A stretch of DNA of 42,065 bases from Prevotella sp. (GTDB taxonomy: Bacteria; Bacteroidota; Bacteroidia; Bacteroidales; Bacteroidaceae), in the NCBI GenBank assembly GCA_017455495.1, contig JAFTAR010000014.1, positions 1-42,065 of the forward strand. Reading direction: 5' to 3'. The notes beneath the pieces are model-generated. The model saw nothing but the letters and a program-made list of their open reading frames with translations, searched no databases and was not told where the DNA came from. Positions 1-8,454 of the stretch are shown here, piece by piece; the first letter of the stretch is position 1; each line of letters begins with the position of its first letter. The position numbers and the translations under genes are program-made.

Positions 1-35
1 CGCTGAGCCTGAAACATGGCAACGGCTGCATACGG

Positions 36-122
36 AATCTATCATTCTATCATACAATCTATCATAAGGCTAACCGTTTGGTTCTCCGATGCTTATGAGC
101 CGTTATGATAGAATGATAGATT
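36..122. repeat. 19-bp inverted repeat
   Basis: Bases 36-54 and 104-122 are perfect reverse complements (core ATCTATCATTCTATCATA), separated by 49 bases that hold a further partial copy of the TCTATCATA word at 57-65. No gene is visible in 1-471. The structure could be a transcript hairpin, a protein-binding site or the edge of a mobile element; nothing distinguishes these. Confidence 0.6.
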
Positions 123-180
123 TTTCTTGAAAAAACAAATAGTAGTATTTTCTTGTGTGTGCCGCGAAAAGTTGGTAAAA

Positions 181-251
181 AAAGTTGTCCTAAGTTGTCT
201 AAGTTGTCTTTTGATCAGATAAAGACAACAGATACAACTTAGGACAACTTT
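181..251. repeat. Inverted GTTGTC-rich repeat, copy 1
   Basis: Bases 181-211 consist of AAGTTGTC-type words (GTTGTCC, AAGTTGTCT, AAGTTGTCT). Bases 221-251 are their imperfect reverse complement, with about 18 perfectly matching outer bases and a 9-base spacer containing TGATCA. The same word string recurs at 28872-28900, where it overlaps the stop codon of the ATPase gene, so this is a dispersed family and not a chance hairpin. Confidence 0.65.
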
Positions 252-282
252 AATAATCTTATTAAGTTGTTTGTTTTACCTT

Positions 283-490
283 TACTTAATCACAACCTTG
301 GGCTTTTCAGCCCGAGCTTGTTCACGTTCGGAAGAACACGAGCAAGCTCGGTTCTTCGCTCACTTAATCACAACCTTGCGGCTTTTTAGCCCGAGCTTGT
401 TCTTGCGTCCCTACGGTAGCGGCATAGCCGAGCGCACGTTCGGAAGAACACGAGCAAGCTCGGTTCTTCGCTCACTTAATCACAACCTTG
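283..490 (-). repeat. Triplicated gene tail with hairpins
   Basis: The word ACTTAATCACAACCTTG occurs at 284-300, 362-378 and 474-490. The last copy encodes the C-terminal KVVIK of the adjacent gene, in the minus sense. Between copies lie repeated segments able to form stems (CCGAGCTTG with CAAGCTCGG; GGGCTGAAAAGCCC). The two intervals are 78 and 112 bases, the longer one carrying an extra stretch of about 34 bases at 403-436. Read from the gene, its final codons, stop and 3' hairpin are repeated twice more downstream. Confidence 0.75.
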
Positions 491-1947
491 CGGCCGTTCA
501 CGATGTAGAGACCGCTCTGTGCGTTCTGCACACGGCGACCCTGCAGGTCGTAGACAACGGTGTTATCAGTGTTGGCAGTGGCTACGGTCTGGATGCCGGT
601 GGCAACCTTTTCTGTCAGCAGCAGATACCATACAGTGCCCTTGTTATTGTTGTCCCAAGGCAGGCAGATGCAGTTAAGATCTTGCTTGTCGAACTGAGTG
701 AGGTCAACCTCAATGAGACCTTTCTCGTCAGCCTGCACATTCATGAACACATACTTGCCTGCATCAGCTTCTGCATAGTCGCTAGCATTTTGTTGTGCAT
801 CAACCTCATGGTTCAAGTAGAGCACGAGCTTCATATTGGGAGAGGTTACGATAGTGAGCTTGCTGTAGTCAGAAAGGTCTGCTACGACATTCTTGCTACG
901 CTGTCCTACGACAACATCGCCATTGCCGAGAACAATGGGGTGACCATCTTCACCTAAGCCAATTCTTGGGGTGAGTGTCGGGAACGCTTCTTTGAAGTCA
1001 ACAAATTCTCCTGCAGGTTTGCCGGGGTCTTCCTCGTATGTAATATCAGGAATGTCAACAGACTCATTTTCAGGGTAGGTCTCAAGATAGACGGAGTTGA
1101 TGACAGCCTCGCCTGGTGCAATTGCATTGCTACCAGACAAGCATATCTCGTCGCATGCCAGAAGGTATTCATTATAGTCGTTGGGAGCAACAGCTTCAAG
1201 AGCGTCCTTGATGATAAATTCGTTTACACCATCCTCAGCCCAAAGAGTCAAGTTGGAACCGCCTTTATAGAACAGGATGCGGAACTTCTCACCACTAACG
1301 ATGTGGCAGTCAACCACCAGTTTCTTATACTTAGAAATATCGCCGGATGGCAGACCTATATTGCGAAGTTGGTTATACCACGTTGTGCTCCAAGTAAAAG
1401 TCTTTGTAGCAGCATCCCATGTAGTGTTAGTGTTAGAAGGGTTTTCAAAAGTTGCATAAACCTTCTCTCCTTCGTCATTGTAGGTCTCAAGGTAGACATC
1501 GTTGATTACGGCCTCGCCTGGAGCTGCGGCATTACTGCCTGACAGACAGATCTCGTCGCATGCCAACAGGTACTCATTATAGTCGTTGGGCGCAACAGCT
1601 TCAAGAGCATCCTTGATGATAAATTCGTTTACACCGTCCTCAGCCCAAAGAGTCAAGTTGGAACCGCCTTTGTAGAACAGGATGCGGAACTTTTCACCAC
1701 TAACGATATGGCAGTCAACCACCAGCTTCTTGTACTTGGTGATGTCGCCACTGGGCAGGCCGATGTTACGCAGCTGGTTATACCACGTTGTGCTCCAAGT
1801 GAAGGTGCGTGTAGTAGCATCCCAAGTAGTGTTGGTGTTTGATGGATTCTCGAACGTTGCATGTACCTTCTCAGTCTTTGCATTTACAGCCGTAATGCCA
1901 AATAAGCAGAGTGCTGCCATGCAAAATAGTTTTGTAAAGTTTTTCAT
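472..1947 (-). CDS. Secreted protein with duplicated module and T9SS-like tail
   Basis: This 491-residue protein begins with a signal peptide (MKNFTKLFCMAALCLFG...NAK). The start is the ATG at 1947, not the upstream in-frame Met, because a TACCTTTG promoter box lies at 2001-2008, inside the longer reading frame. After the signal peptide come two nearly identical modules of 135 residues, each opening with ATFENPSNTNTTWDA and carrying WSTTWYNQLRNIGLPSGD, FRILFYKGGSN and ICLSGSNA. The conserved aromatics and predicted beta character suggest a carbohydrate-binding-like beta-sandwich, but I do not recognise a named family. A third region (about residues 305-440) contains DFKEAFPTLTPRIGLGEDG. The last 40 residues (VYDLQGRRV...GLYIVNGRKVVIK) match the style of type IX secretion sorting tails in this group. 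It probably acts at the cell surface or outside the cell. It sits downstream of the HTCS gene with its own promoter. Confidence 0.8.
   Translation of the reverse strand: MKNFTKLFCMAALCLFGITAVNAKTEKVHATFENPSNTNTTWDATTRTFTWSTTWYNQLRNIGLPSGDITKYKKLVVDCHIVSGEKFRILFYKGGSNLTLWAEDGVNEFIIKDALEAVAPNDYNEYLLACDEICLSGSNAAAPGEAVINDVYLETYNDEGEKVYATFENPSNTNTTWDAATKTFTWSTTWYNQLRNIGLPSGDISKYKKLVVDCHIVSGEKFRILFYKGGSNLTLWAEDGVNEFIIKDALEAVAPNDYNEYLLACDEICLSGSNAIAPGEAVINSVYLETYPENESVDIPDITYEEDPGKPAGEFVDFKEAFPTLTPRIGLGEDGHPIVLGNGDVVVGQRSKNVVADLSDYSKLTIVTSPNMKLVLYLNHEVDAQQNASDYAEADAGKYVFMNVQADEKGLIEVDLTQFDKQDLNCICLPWDNNNKGTVWYLLLTEKVATGIQTVATANTDNTVVYDLQGRRVQNAQSGLYIVNGRKVVIK
1071..1880 (-). repeat. Internal tandem duplication, period 405 bp
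   Basis: Two in-frame units of 405 bases (135 codons) within the secreted-protein gene. Blocks such as the one starting at 1077 and its counterpart at 1482 differ at about one base in ten, including at synonymous sites, which indicates a recent duplication. Unit borders are approximate. Confidence 0.8.
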
Positions 1948-2000
1948 ACTGTTGTTGTTTTGTTTGTTGTTAATAAGGTTAAAGAAAAGAATTATGGCTG

Positions 2001-2008
2001 CAAAGGTA
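2001..2008 (-). promoter_or_regulatory. Bacteroidetes -7 box, secreted-protein gene
   Basis: CAAAGGTA on the plus strand reads TACCTTTG on the minus strand, matching TAnnTTTG. It lies 54 bases upstream of the ATG at 1947. No convincing -33 TTTG was found. Confidence 0.6.
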
Positions 2009-2090
2009 GCGGTTAGCGCTGAAATGGGCATGCCTAAGCGTTTCCTTTTGTTTCCTTTTTGTATCAAACCACAAATATCCATAAATTAGA

Positions 2091-2177
2091 ACACGAATTT
2101 CCCAGAAATAATTCATGAGAAATTCGTGTCTAATTCGCGGAAATTCGTGTAATAAAAAAGGCAGCGGAAATTCGTGT
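2091..2177. repeat. Dispersed GGAAATTCGTGT words
   Basis: GAAATTCGTGT occurs directly at 2119, 2139 and 2166 and inverted at 2091-2102 (ACACGAATTTCC). The cluster fills the space between the HTCS stop and the next gene's promoter. The inverted copy can pair with any of the direct copies, so it could serve as a 3' hairpin for the HTCS transcript. Confidence 0.6.
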
Positions 2178-2187
2178 GATAGAAGTC

Positions 2188-5100
2188 CTACCCCTTGTTC
2201 TCCGAGTACTCCGTCGGTGTTACACCGAAGTGCCTGCGGAAGATGGTGCTGAAGTGGGCGAGGTTCGAGAAGCCCACGGCGTAGGCCACCTGGGTGACGT
2301 TCACCTTCTGCTCCTTTAGCAGGCGTGCTGCCTGTTCAAGGCGAATGTTGCGTATGAACTCGCTGGTTGAGAGGCCCGTCATCTCCTTCATCTTGCGGTG
2401 CAGCTGTGCGCGGCTGATGCCCACCTCCTGGCAGAGCATCTCTACGTTGAAGTCGCTGTCGCTGAGGTTCTTGTTCACGGCCTTCATGATGCGCTCCATC
2501 AGTACCTCGTCGTTGCCCTTCACCTCTATCTGCTCCACCTTGTCCTGCTGCTGCTGTGCTCCGCTGAACTTGCCCTTCAGGTGCTGGCGGCTTTGCAGCA
2601 GGTTGTCGATGGTGAGGTGCAGCTCCTCCATGTCGAAGGGCTTGGCCAGGAAGGCATCGGCACCGCGCTCAAGGCCCTCAAGGCGGTTGGCCACATCGGC
2701 CTTCGAGGTGAGCATGATGACCGGCAGGTGGGAAATGTTCATGTTGGTCTTTATCATGCGTAGCATGGTGAAGCCGTCCATCTCGGGCATCATCACGTCG
2801 CTCACCACTATGTCGAAGTCGCCGGTGAGCAGTTCGCGCAGTCCCTCCTTGCCGTTGTGGCAGATGGTGAACCTGAAGTAGCGGCTCAGTTCCTGCTTTA
2901 TGTACTGGCCTATCTCCGGGTCGTCGTCAACTATCAGCACATGCTTCCTTGAAGTGGCAACGCCTCCCTGACCACTCTGCGCCTCAACGGCCTTCGGCAT
3001 GGGCTTGGAGTCAATCTCCTCGGGCTTGAGGTGGCTGTTGCCAAGGGGCAGCGTCACGGTGAAGAGCGAACCCTGCTGGCCGTCGGTCCTGTTGGCGGCG
3101 GTTATGGTGCCGTGGTGCATGTCAACAATCATCTTGCACAGGTTCAGGCCAATACCGGTGCTTGCTGTGTTGGCACGGTCGGAGTTGCGGCCCTGGTAGA
3201 AGCGGTCGAAGATGTGCTTCTGAGTCTCCTGGTCAACGCCAATGCCCTTGTCAATAACCTTGATGCAGAACTGGTCGCCGCTTTGGCTGAGGCTTATGTT
3301 CACCTCGCCGTTGTCGTTGCTGTACTTGAATGCGTTCGACAGCAGGTTGCTTATCACCTTGTCAAACTGTGTGCGGTCCACCCAGGCCTCCAGCTTGTCT
3401 ATGCCTTCGTGGCTGAAGCTGAAGCTTATACCGCGCTCCTGGGCACTGAACTCAAACATCTTGCAGATGCCCTGTATGAAGGTCACCATCTCCGTCTGCT
3501 GGCAGTGCAGGTGCATCTGCTGCTTGTCAATCTTGCGCACGTCGAGAATCTGGTTCACCAGGTTCAGTATGCGCTGCGAGTTGTGCTCAATGGTGTCTAT
3601 GGCCCCGGTGGCAGGCTGTCCCTCGGCAGCATTGCCCTGCTTCACCTTCTTCAGGGCGCTGAGAATGATGGTGAGCGGCGAGCGTATGTCGTGGGTGGCA
3701 TTGATGAGAAACTTCATCTTCTCCTCGTTCAGCTGCTGGTTGGCGCGGCGGCGCATGGTGATGAAGATGTAGGTTGCCAGGGCTGCAAGGAGCAGGAAGT
3801 AGATGAAGTATGCCATGGTGGACTTGTACCACGGCGAGCGCACGGTGATGATTACCACCTTCGACTGCGACTGGCTGTTGCCCTGAATCATGCGGGCCTC
3901 TATGCGGTAGGTGCCGGGCTGCAGGTGGCCCAGGGTGAACTCGTTCTGGCCCTGAGGCATGCTCACCCACTGGTCGTTGTTAACGCGGTACTGGAGCACG
4001 GCGTTCTGCGACGTGGTGAAGTCGAACTGCGAGAATGACAGCGTCACTGTGTGGTCCAGATAGCTCAGGGTGAAATACTTGCAGTCCGACAATGCCTTGC
4101 CGTCGGTAACGTTGATACCGTTGAGCACGGTGCCCGCCTTTACATACTGGTCGCCAACGCGCAGTCCCGTCAGCTGCAGAGACTTCTGTGTGGTGTTTGC
4201 CTCATGCCTCACGTTTGAGGGAATGAAGTATGTGAGGCCGTCGTTATGGCCGAAGAATATTCGGTCGTCGTCGGTATGTACGCCTACTCCCAGCACGTAT
4301 TCGCGCTTGGTGAGGCCATTGCCGCCAACGTGGCCTATGAAGGTCCTTGTCTCCACGTCAAACTGCCAGATGCCGTCGGAGGTGGAGCACCAGATGTCGC
4401 CCTGATTGTCCTCCACTATGTAGTACACCAGCTTGCCCTTCAAATCATCGCTCTCCATAAATTGGGAGGCTTCCGTATCTGTCCCGCCCTTGTAGATGTA
4501 CAGGCCGTTGTCTGTGCCTATGAGAATGTGGCCGCGGCTGGTTTCGCAGAGCGAATAGCACATGGTGCCCTGTAGCAGCACCTCCCAGCCCAAGGAGCGG
4601 AAGCTGTCGGCAACGGGGTCGTAACAGGAAACGCCGTTTGACGTGGCCAGCCAGATGCGCCCGTCCTGGTCGGGCATCATGGCCATAACCCAGTTGTTGC
4701 ACAGCTTGCCCCTTATGCTGTCGCGCTGGTCGAAGGTGAAGTTGCGCACCCGCCCTGTCTGCTTGTCGTACATGCAGAAGCCCTTTGCAAAGGTGCTTAT
4801 AAAGATATGGCCGCGGCCGTCGTCGGTCATGTCGTTGAACTTGTCGCAGTCAAAGCTCACCTTCAGCTGGGCGGCGCCGGTTTGCGGGTCGTAGCTGTAC
4901 AGGCCGTCGTCAGAGCCCACCCAGTACTGCCTGTCCTTGTCGCGGAATATGAACTCGCAGGCATCGGGGGCTGTGGGGTGGCTCACTATTCGGCCGTCGC
5001 GGTTGAAACCGTAGATGCCCACTCCCTGCACCGTGGTCCAGATGACCCCGCCATCGCCCTCGCAGACAGAGGACACATTGCTGCCCAAGCGCACGCCGTT

Positions 5101-6105
5101 GGCCTCGAAGCTCCAGCTGCAGAAGGCCTGCTGGCTCTGTGGCAGCAGCACCAGTCCTTTGCGCTGGCAGCCCACCCACAGATTCCCGCCATTGTCGAAG
5201 AGCATAGAGCTTATCTTGGCCGTGTTCATATCAATGCCTATGGTATTGACATTGACACGCTCCAACCGCGGAATGCCCCCCTGGCGCATGGCCATGTGGT
5301 AGAGCCCCATCCCGCGCGTACCAATATATATATTATTGTCGGGAGCCGTCATCAAGTAGGAGAATATCGCGTCCTGGCCGGCTGCGTCACCCAGATCCAC
5401 ACCATAATTCTGCATGCTGCCGCCCTGCCATGCCATGAAGCCGTGCATGCACATTACCAGGATTTTGCCGTCGGTCTCCGTGATTGCCAAAGGGTTGCCG
5501 TGTTCCGAGCGGTAGGTATGTACACTGCCGCCGGGCTCTGCCATGTAGATGTTCTCGTCGTAGTTGCAGTACCACATGCGTCCCTGGCTGTCGCGGAAAA
5601 TCCTGCTGTAGAAGTCCTGGCCTATGCCGGTTTCGTAGCGTTGGACCTGGCTGCCGTCCTTGTCAATGGCGAATATGCCGTAGCCTGCCGTTCCGGCAAG
5701 TATGGTGCCGTCGGGCAGTTCGCTGATGTTGCTTATATGGGGCTTGTTGCTTATAGGCAGCGCAATGTGGCTGAAACTCTCTGTGGCGGGGTTGAAGAGG
5801 TCGAGGCCCCTGTTGGTGCCCACCCACAGGCGTCCCTGGCTGTCGCACAACAGGGTCACCACCATGTTGTTGGCCAGCGAGGTGCTGTCGGCATCGTTGT
5901 GCAGGAAGGTCTGGAAGGCGTAGCCGTCGTAGCGGTTCAGGCCGTAGTCGGTGGCTATCCAAAGGCTGCCCTGCCTGTCCTGGCACAGGTCGGCAATGAG
6001 GCTATTGGAGAACTGGTCGCTTGGTAAAAACGTAGCGGTCTGAGCAGTCAACTGACTGATACAAACCAAGAAGCATGCAAGAAATACAGAAACAAGACGT
6101 TTCAT
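2188..6105 (-). CDS. Hybrid two-component system (HTCS) regulator
   Basis: This single-chain sensor and transcription factor has 1,305 residues from the ATG at 6105; the longer frame begins at a TTG. Order: signal peptide (MKRLVSVFLACFLVCISQ); periplasmic two-bladed sensor made of repeated regulator-propeller units (LWIATDYGLNRYDG, LWVGTNRGLDLF, IWLATSNGVSCYD) to about residue 640; Y_Y_Y domain to about 755; one membrane helix near 763-783; histidine kinase with H-box ATHDIRSPLT (phospho-acceptor His805), N-box NLLSNAFKYS and G-boxes DKGIGVD and GIGLNLC; receiver domain with DDDPE, phospho-acceptor Asp1103 in SDVMMPEMDG and Lys in LTSKAD; AraC-type DNA-binding domain from about 1205 to the end. 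All catalytic motifs look intact. HTCS proteins usually bind a glycan fragment in the periplasm and activate the neighbouring sus-like locus; here that would be the operon ending at 6656. Confidence 0.95.
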   Translation of the reverse strand: MKRLVSVFLACFLVCISQLTAQTATFLPSDQFSNSLIADLCQDRQGSLWIATDYGLNRYDGYAFQTFLHNDADSTSLANNMVVTLLCDSQGRLWVGTNRGLDLFNPATESFSHIALPISNKPHISNISELPDGTILAGTAGYGIFAIDKDGSQVQRYETGIGQDFYSRIFRDSQGRMWYCNYDENIYMAEPGGSVHTYRSEHGNPLAITETDGKILVMCMHGFMAWQGGSMQNYGVDLGDAAGQDAIFSYLMTAPDNNIYIGTRGMGLYHMAMRQGGIPRLERVNVNTIGIDMNTAKISSMLFDNGGNLWVGCQRKGLVLLPQSQQAFCSWSFEANGVRLGSNVSSVCEGDGGVIWTTVQGVGIYGFNRDGRIVSHPTAPDACEFIFRDKDRQYWVGSDDGLYSYDPQTGAAQLKVSFDCDKFNDMTDDGRGHIFISTFAKGFCMYDKQTGRVRNFTFDQRDSIRGKLCNNWVMAMMPDQDGRIWLATSNGVSCYDPVADSFRSLGWEVLLQGTMCYSLCETSRGHILIGTDNGLYIYKGGTDTEASQFMESDDLKGKLVYYIVEDNQGDIWCSTSDGIWQFDVETRTFIGHVGGNGLTKREYVLGVGVHTDDDRIFFGHNDGLTYFIPSNVRHEANTTQKSLQLTGLRVGDQYVKAGTVLNGINVTDGKALSDCKYFTLSYLDHTVTLSFSQFDFTTSQNAVLQYRVNNDQWVSMPQGQNEFTLGHLQPGTYRIEARMIQGNSQSQSKVVIITVRSPWYKSTMAYFIYFLLLAALATYIFITMRRRANQQLNEEKMKFLINATHDIRSPLTIILSALKKVKQGNAAEGQPATGAIDTIEHNSQRILNLVNQILDVRKIDKQQMHLHCQQTEMVTFIQGICKMFEFSAQERGISFSFSHEGIDKLEAWVDRTQFDKVISNLLSNAFKYSNDNGEVNISLSQSGDQFCIKVIDKGIGVDQETQKHIFDRFYQGRNSDRANTASTGIGLNLCKMIVDMHHGTITAANRTDGQQGSLFTVTLPLGNSHLKPEEIDSKPMPKAVEAQSGQGGVATSRKHVLIVDDDPEIGQYIKQELSRYFRFTICHNGKEGLRELLTGDFDIVVSDVMMPEMDGFTMLRMIKTNMNISHLPVIMLTSKADVANRLEGLERGADAFLAKPFDMEELHLTIDNLLQSRQHLKGKFSGAQQQQDKVEQIEVKGNDEVLMERIMKAVNKNLSDSDFNVEMLCQEVGISRAQLHRKMKEMTGLSTSEFIRNIRLEQAARLLKEQKVNVTQVAYAVGFSNLAHFSTIFRRHFGVTPTEYSENKG

Positions 6106-6157
6106 AGTTATGGTAAAATAGACCAAAAGCTTGTTATTATTAGTAGTTTACTGAATG

Positions 6158-6165
6158 CAAAGATA
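6158..6165 (-). promoter_or_regulatory. Probable -7 box of the HTCS gene
   Basis: Minus-strand TATCTTTG fits TAnnTTTG and lies 53 bases upstream of the HTCS ATG. The -33 region is not obvious. Confidence 0.5.
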
Positions 6166-6233
6166 TTAAAAACCGCTGACACTACCTACTTTTTTAACGT
6201 CTTTTTTGTTTTTCTTTTTGTGCCGCAAAAGAA

Positions 6234-6270
6234 ATGCGGCCGCCGATATTCTCATACAGGCTGGCCGCAT
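6234..6270. terminator. Hairpin ATGCGGCC/GGCCGCAT
   Basis: An 8-bp perfect stem (6234-6241 with 6263-6270) and a 21-base loop, between the operon terminator and the HTCS promoter. On the plus side it is followed by only a short TTTT at 6276. It may be a weak terminator or an operator. The rest of 6271-6520 shows no gene or clear site, apart from a CAAAGGTA word at 6410-6417 that could be a second minus-strand -7 box. Confidence 0.35.
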
Positions 6271-6520
6271 CATTAGTTTTACCATAACTAACTTTTCCCT
6301 TCTGTCGGGCTTTGGTCTTTCATGTGTATTGCCCAAGGCGAATAAACTACTAACTAATAAACTAACTATATGAAGAAAATTATTTCTGACTGTTGTCCTT
6401 TTGACAGTGCAAAGGTACTACATTCCTGTTACAGTCCTTATCTTATATGTTTCTCTTCCTTTTGTTTTTGCCAACAGACTGTTTTTTGTGAAAAAAGCAA
6501 AGCCTGCCGCGAGTTTTAGC

Positions 6521-6564
6521 AAAAACAGCCCACCCAGTCCGCATGGATTGCTGACCGGGTGGGC
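6521..6564 (-). terminator. Intrinsic terminator of the SusCD/FAS1 operon
   Basis: On the minus strand a stem GCCCACCC...GGGTGGGC (arms 6557-6564 and 6528-6535, with extra GTC/GAC pairs inside) is followed at once by TGTTTTT. It lies 92 bases beyond the stop of the last SusD gene, which marks the end of the operon and separates it from the HTCS transcript. Confidence 0.75.
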
Positions 6565-6584
6565 ATGCTTAGGGTAATATTGAA

Positions 6585-6640
6585 CCACGGATTAAGTGAT
6601 TTGCCTGATGGGAAAATCTGTGCAATCCTTTAATCCGTGG
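6585..6640. repeat. CCACGGATTAA inverted repeat
   Basis: CCACGGATTAA at 6585-6595 and its exact reverse complement at 6630-6640 flank a 34-base loop containing AATCTGTGCAATCC. Words of this kind (ATCCGTGG, ATCTGTGCAATCC) are common intergenic repeats in Bacteroidales. It lies just past the last SusD stop codon. Confidence 0.6.
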
Positions 6641-6655
6641 TGTTTATTTAATAAC

Positions 6656-8374
6656 TTATTGTATTGGGAGATACCAGTTCTGCTGGTTCATCAGCAGCTG
6701 GCGCAGGCTCTCGTCGGCCTCGCCGTTGCGCCGGCTTACGGGGTCGGCCAGGTAGGCCGGGTCGCCGCGGCGCAGGGCCACTCGCATGAGGTCGTAGAAG
6801 CGGTAGCCCTCGAAGCTGCCCTCAAGAGCCATCTCGTTTACAATCATGTCTTCCACCAAGGGCATCTGGTAGAGTACGGTGTCCCGGCGTGTGGCCAGCT
6901 CTGTGGCAGGCTGTGGCAGGGCATAGAGCGTGTCGCACTGGCTGTCACCGCATCCGCGTGAGTGGATGCCGCTCACCCGCTCACGAGTGAACGTGGTCTG
7001 GTTGAAGGCGATGAGGTCGCCGGCTTCTGCCTGCTCAATGCTGTCCACATAGAGGCTTATGTAGTCCGGGCACATGCCATACTTCAGCACGCAAAGGGCC
7101 GACTGAGGCAGACCGGCGCGGCAGAGGGCCTCGGCGTAGCGCAGGTAGACCATGGTGGCGCGATAGGTGGAGACATAGCTGGACACAACCTTGTAGATGG
7201 TCTGATAGGCGGAGTTGTACTCAGAGTATTCGTCCTGGCCGCCCATGGAGGTGAGCCTGTAGTTGGAGTAGAGGCGAAGGTCGCCCACGAAGAGCTCGTC
7301 GCTCATGCCGGTGTGGGGCACATAGACAGTGTCGGTGGTGGTCTCAGTCTTGTACTCCATGCAGTAGGTCTGGCTGGCTGAGAGGTTTCTCATGCCGCGC
7401 GAGGGTTCCAGTTGGAAGTAGTAGTTGTTCTGGCGCGTGGAGCAGAAAATGTTCTGCAGGTCGCTTACATTGCCGTCGAAGATGCGTGCCTCCATGGGAA
7501 TGTAGCTAATGATGTCGCTTGTTACGGAGTAGGCATCCCTTGGCGATGAGAACACGGTGGGGCTGGTCCAGGTGACGTTTCTGTTGTTTAGCAGCACCGG
7601 CTCTTCGGGATCGTTCAGATAGCTGTTGTACCAGCGTGCAGCCTCCTCGTAGCGTCCGGCCCAGAGGCAGAGGTCGCCAAGGAGCGGGCGCATGGGGATG
7701 AAGAAGAGGTCGAAGTCCCAGCCGCCTACATTATAATCCGGCAGGTCGGTGAGGGCGTAGGGCGTGAGGTCGCTGATGAAGTAGTCGCACACCTCTTTTA
7801 TTGATGCCTTTGGCCCCTGCATGGTGGCAGCAGCCTCGCGCTCGCTCATTACAGGCACGGTGACTAAGGGCACCTGGCCGTAGTTCTTCACCAGCTCCAA
7901 GTAGGTCCAGGCGCGGAAAGCCTTGACAGCAGCATACTCGTACTTGAACAGCTGACGGCCGCGGCGCTGCAGGGCTGTGTCTACGTTGGCCAGGTAGTAG
8001 TTGCAGTTGTTTATCACGGCGTAGTAGTCGCTGATGTTGTTGTACTTGTTGGGTTCTGCCAGGCTGAAGGCGCTGAGGCGCTTCAGGTCGGAGGAGGCAG
8101 CATCGGTGGGGTTCACCAGGTCGGCGCGCACCTCGCCAAGCAGTACGGTACGGTCGGCAATGATCTGCATCTTGTTCACTATGCCGAGAATGCTGTAAAC
8201 AGAGTCTGTCGGGTGGTTCAGCGTGTTGTCCTTCTCAAACTCCACCAGCTCGGAGTCGGTGTCAAGGATGTCGGAGCAGGAGACCCCCATCCAGCCTCCC
8301 CCTGCGAGGGGGAGGAGTGAATAGACAGTGAAGCGGAAAAACCTCCTTATCTTTTTGTTAATATCTTGTATCAT
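6656..8374 (-). CDS. SusD/RagB-family nutrient-binding lipoprotein (second)
   Basis: 572 residues. The N-terminus is a lipoprotein signal with the lipidated Cys at residue 33 (GVSCSD), followed by the SusD-like start ILDTDSELVEFEKDNTL. TPR-like helical segments follow (YAAVKAFRAWTYLELVKNYG; DLCLWAGRYEEAARWYNSYL), and the C-terminal part carries the family signature EMALEGSFEGYRFYDLMRVALRRGDP. SusD proteins form the surface lid that presents ligand to their SusC channel; its partner is the SusC gene ending 80 bases upstream. The signal-peptide codons include a G-rich palindromic segment (SLLPLAGGGWMG) related to the element that marks the other operon lipoproteins. It is the last gene of the operon. 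The FAS1-rich context leaves the substrate unknown. Confidence 0.9.
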   Translation of the reverse strand: MIQDINKKIRRFFRFTVYSLLPLAGGGWMGVSCSDILDTDSELVEFEKDNTLNHPTDSVYSILGIVNKMQIIADRTVLLGEVRADLVNPTDAASSDLKRLSAFSLAEPNKYNNISDYYAVINNCNYYLANVDTALQRRGRQLFKYEYAAVKAFRAWTYLELVKNYGQVPLVTVPVMSEREAAATMQGPKASIKEVCDYFISDLTPYALTDLPDYNVGGWDFDLFFIPMRPLLGDLCLWAGRYEEAARWYNSYLNDPEEPVLLNNRNVTWTSPTVFSSPRDAYSVTSDIISYIPMEARIFDGNVSDLQNIFCSTRQNNYYFQLEPSRGMRNLSASQTYCMEYKTETTTDTVYVPHTGMSDELFVGDLRLYSNYRLTSMGGQDEYSEYNSAYQTIYKVVSSYVSTYRATMVYLRYAEALCRAGLPQSALCVLKYGMCPDYISLYVDSIEQAEAGDLIAFNQTTFTRERVSGIHSRGCGDSQCDTLYALPQPATELATRRDTVLYQMPLVEDMIVNEMALEGSFEGYRFYDLMRVALRRGDPAYLADPVSRRNGEADESLRQLLMNQQNWYLPIQ

Positions 8375-8452
8375 GTTCTTTTAGTTTAAAATAATCGTCT
8401 TATGCAAGTCTAACTGCTCCCCTCCCTCCAAGGGAGGGACAGGGGGTGGGTC
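8282..8452 (-). repeat. G-rich palindrome pair around the second susD start
   Basis: The outer copy at 8417-8452, in the intergenic gap, reads CTCCCCTCCCTCC followed by AAGGGAGGGACAGGGGG and TGGGTC. The inner copy at 8282-8314 lies in the signal-peptide codons in the opposite orientation and has a nine-base stem (CCTCCCCCT/AGGGGGAGG). The two arms share architecture but are diverged. The outer copy keeps a canonical four-tract G-quadruplex motif on the plus strand; the inner one has two shortened tracts. The start codon at 8374 lies between them, as in the three better-preserved cassettes upstream. Confidence 0.7.
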
Positions 8453-8454
8453 TT

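Noticed and set aside
271..957. Plus-strand 228-codon frame opposite the secreted-protein gene.
   Set aside because: It is the antisense shadow of the gene at 472-1947 plus the repeats next to it.
6370..6519. A 49-codon plus-strand frame starting MKKIISDCCPFDS, rich in Cys, in the gap before the HTCS gene.
   Set aside because: No promoter of the TAnnTTTG type in front, no recognisable family, and it overlaps the operon terminator region at its end; likely chance.
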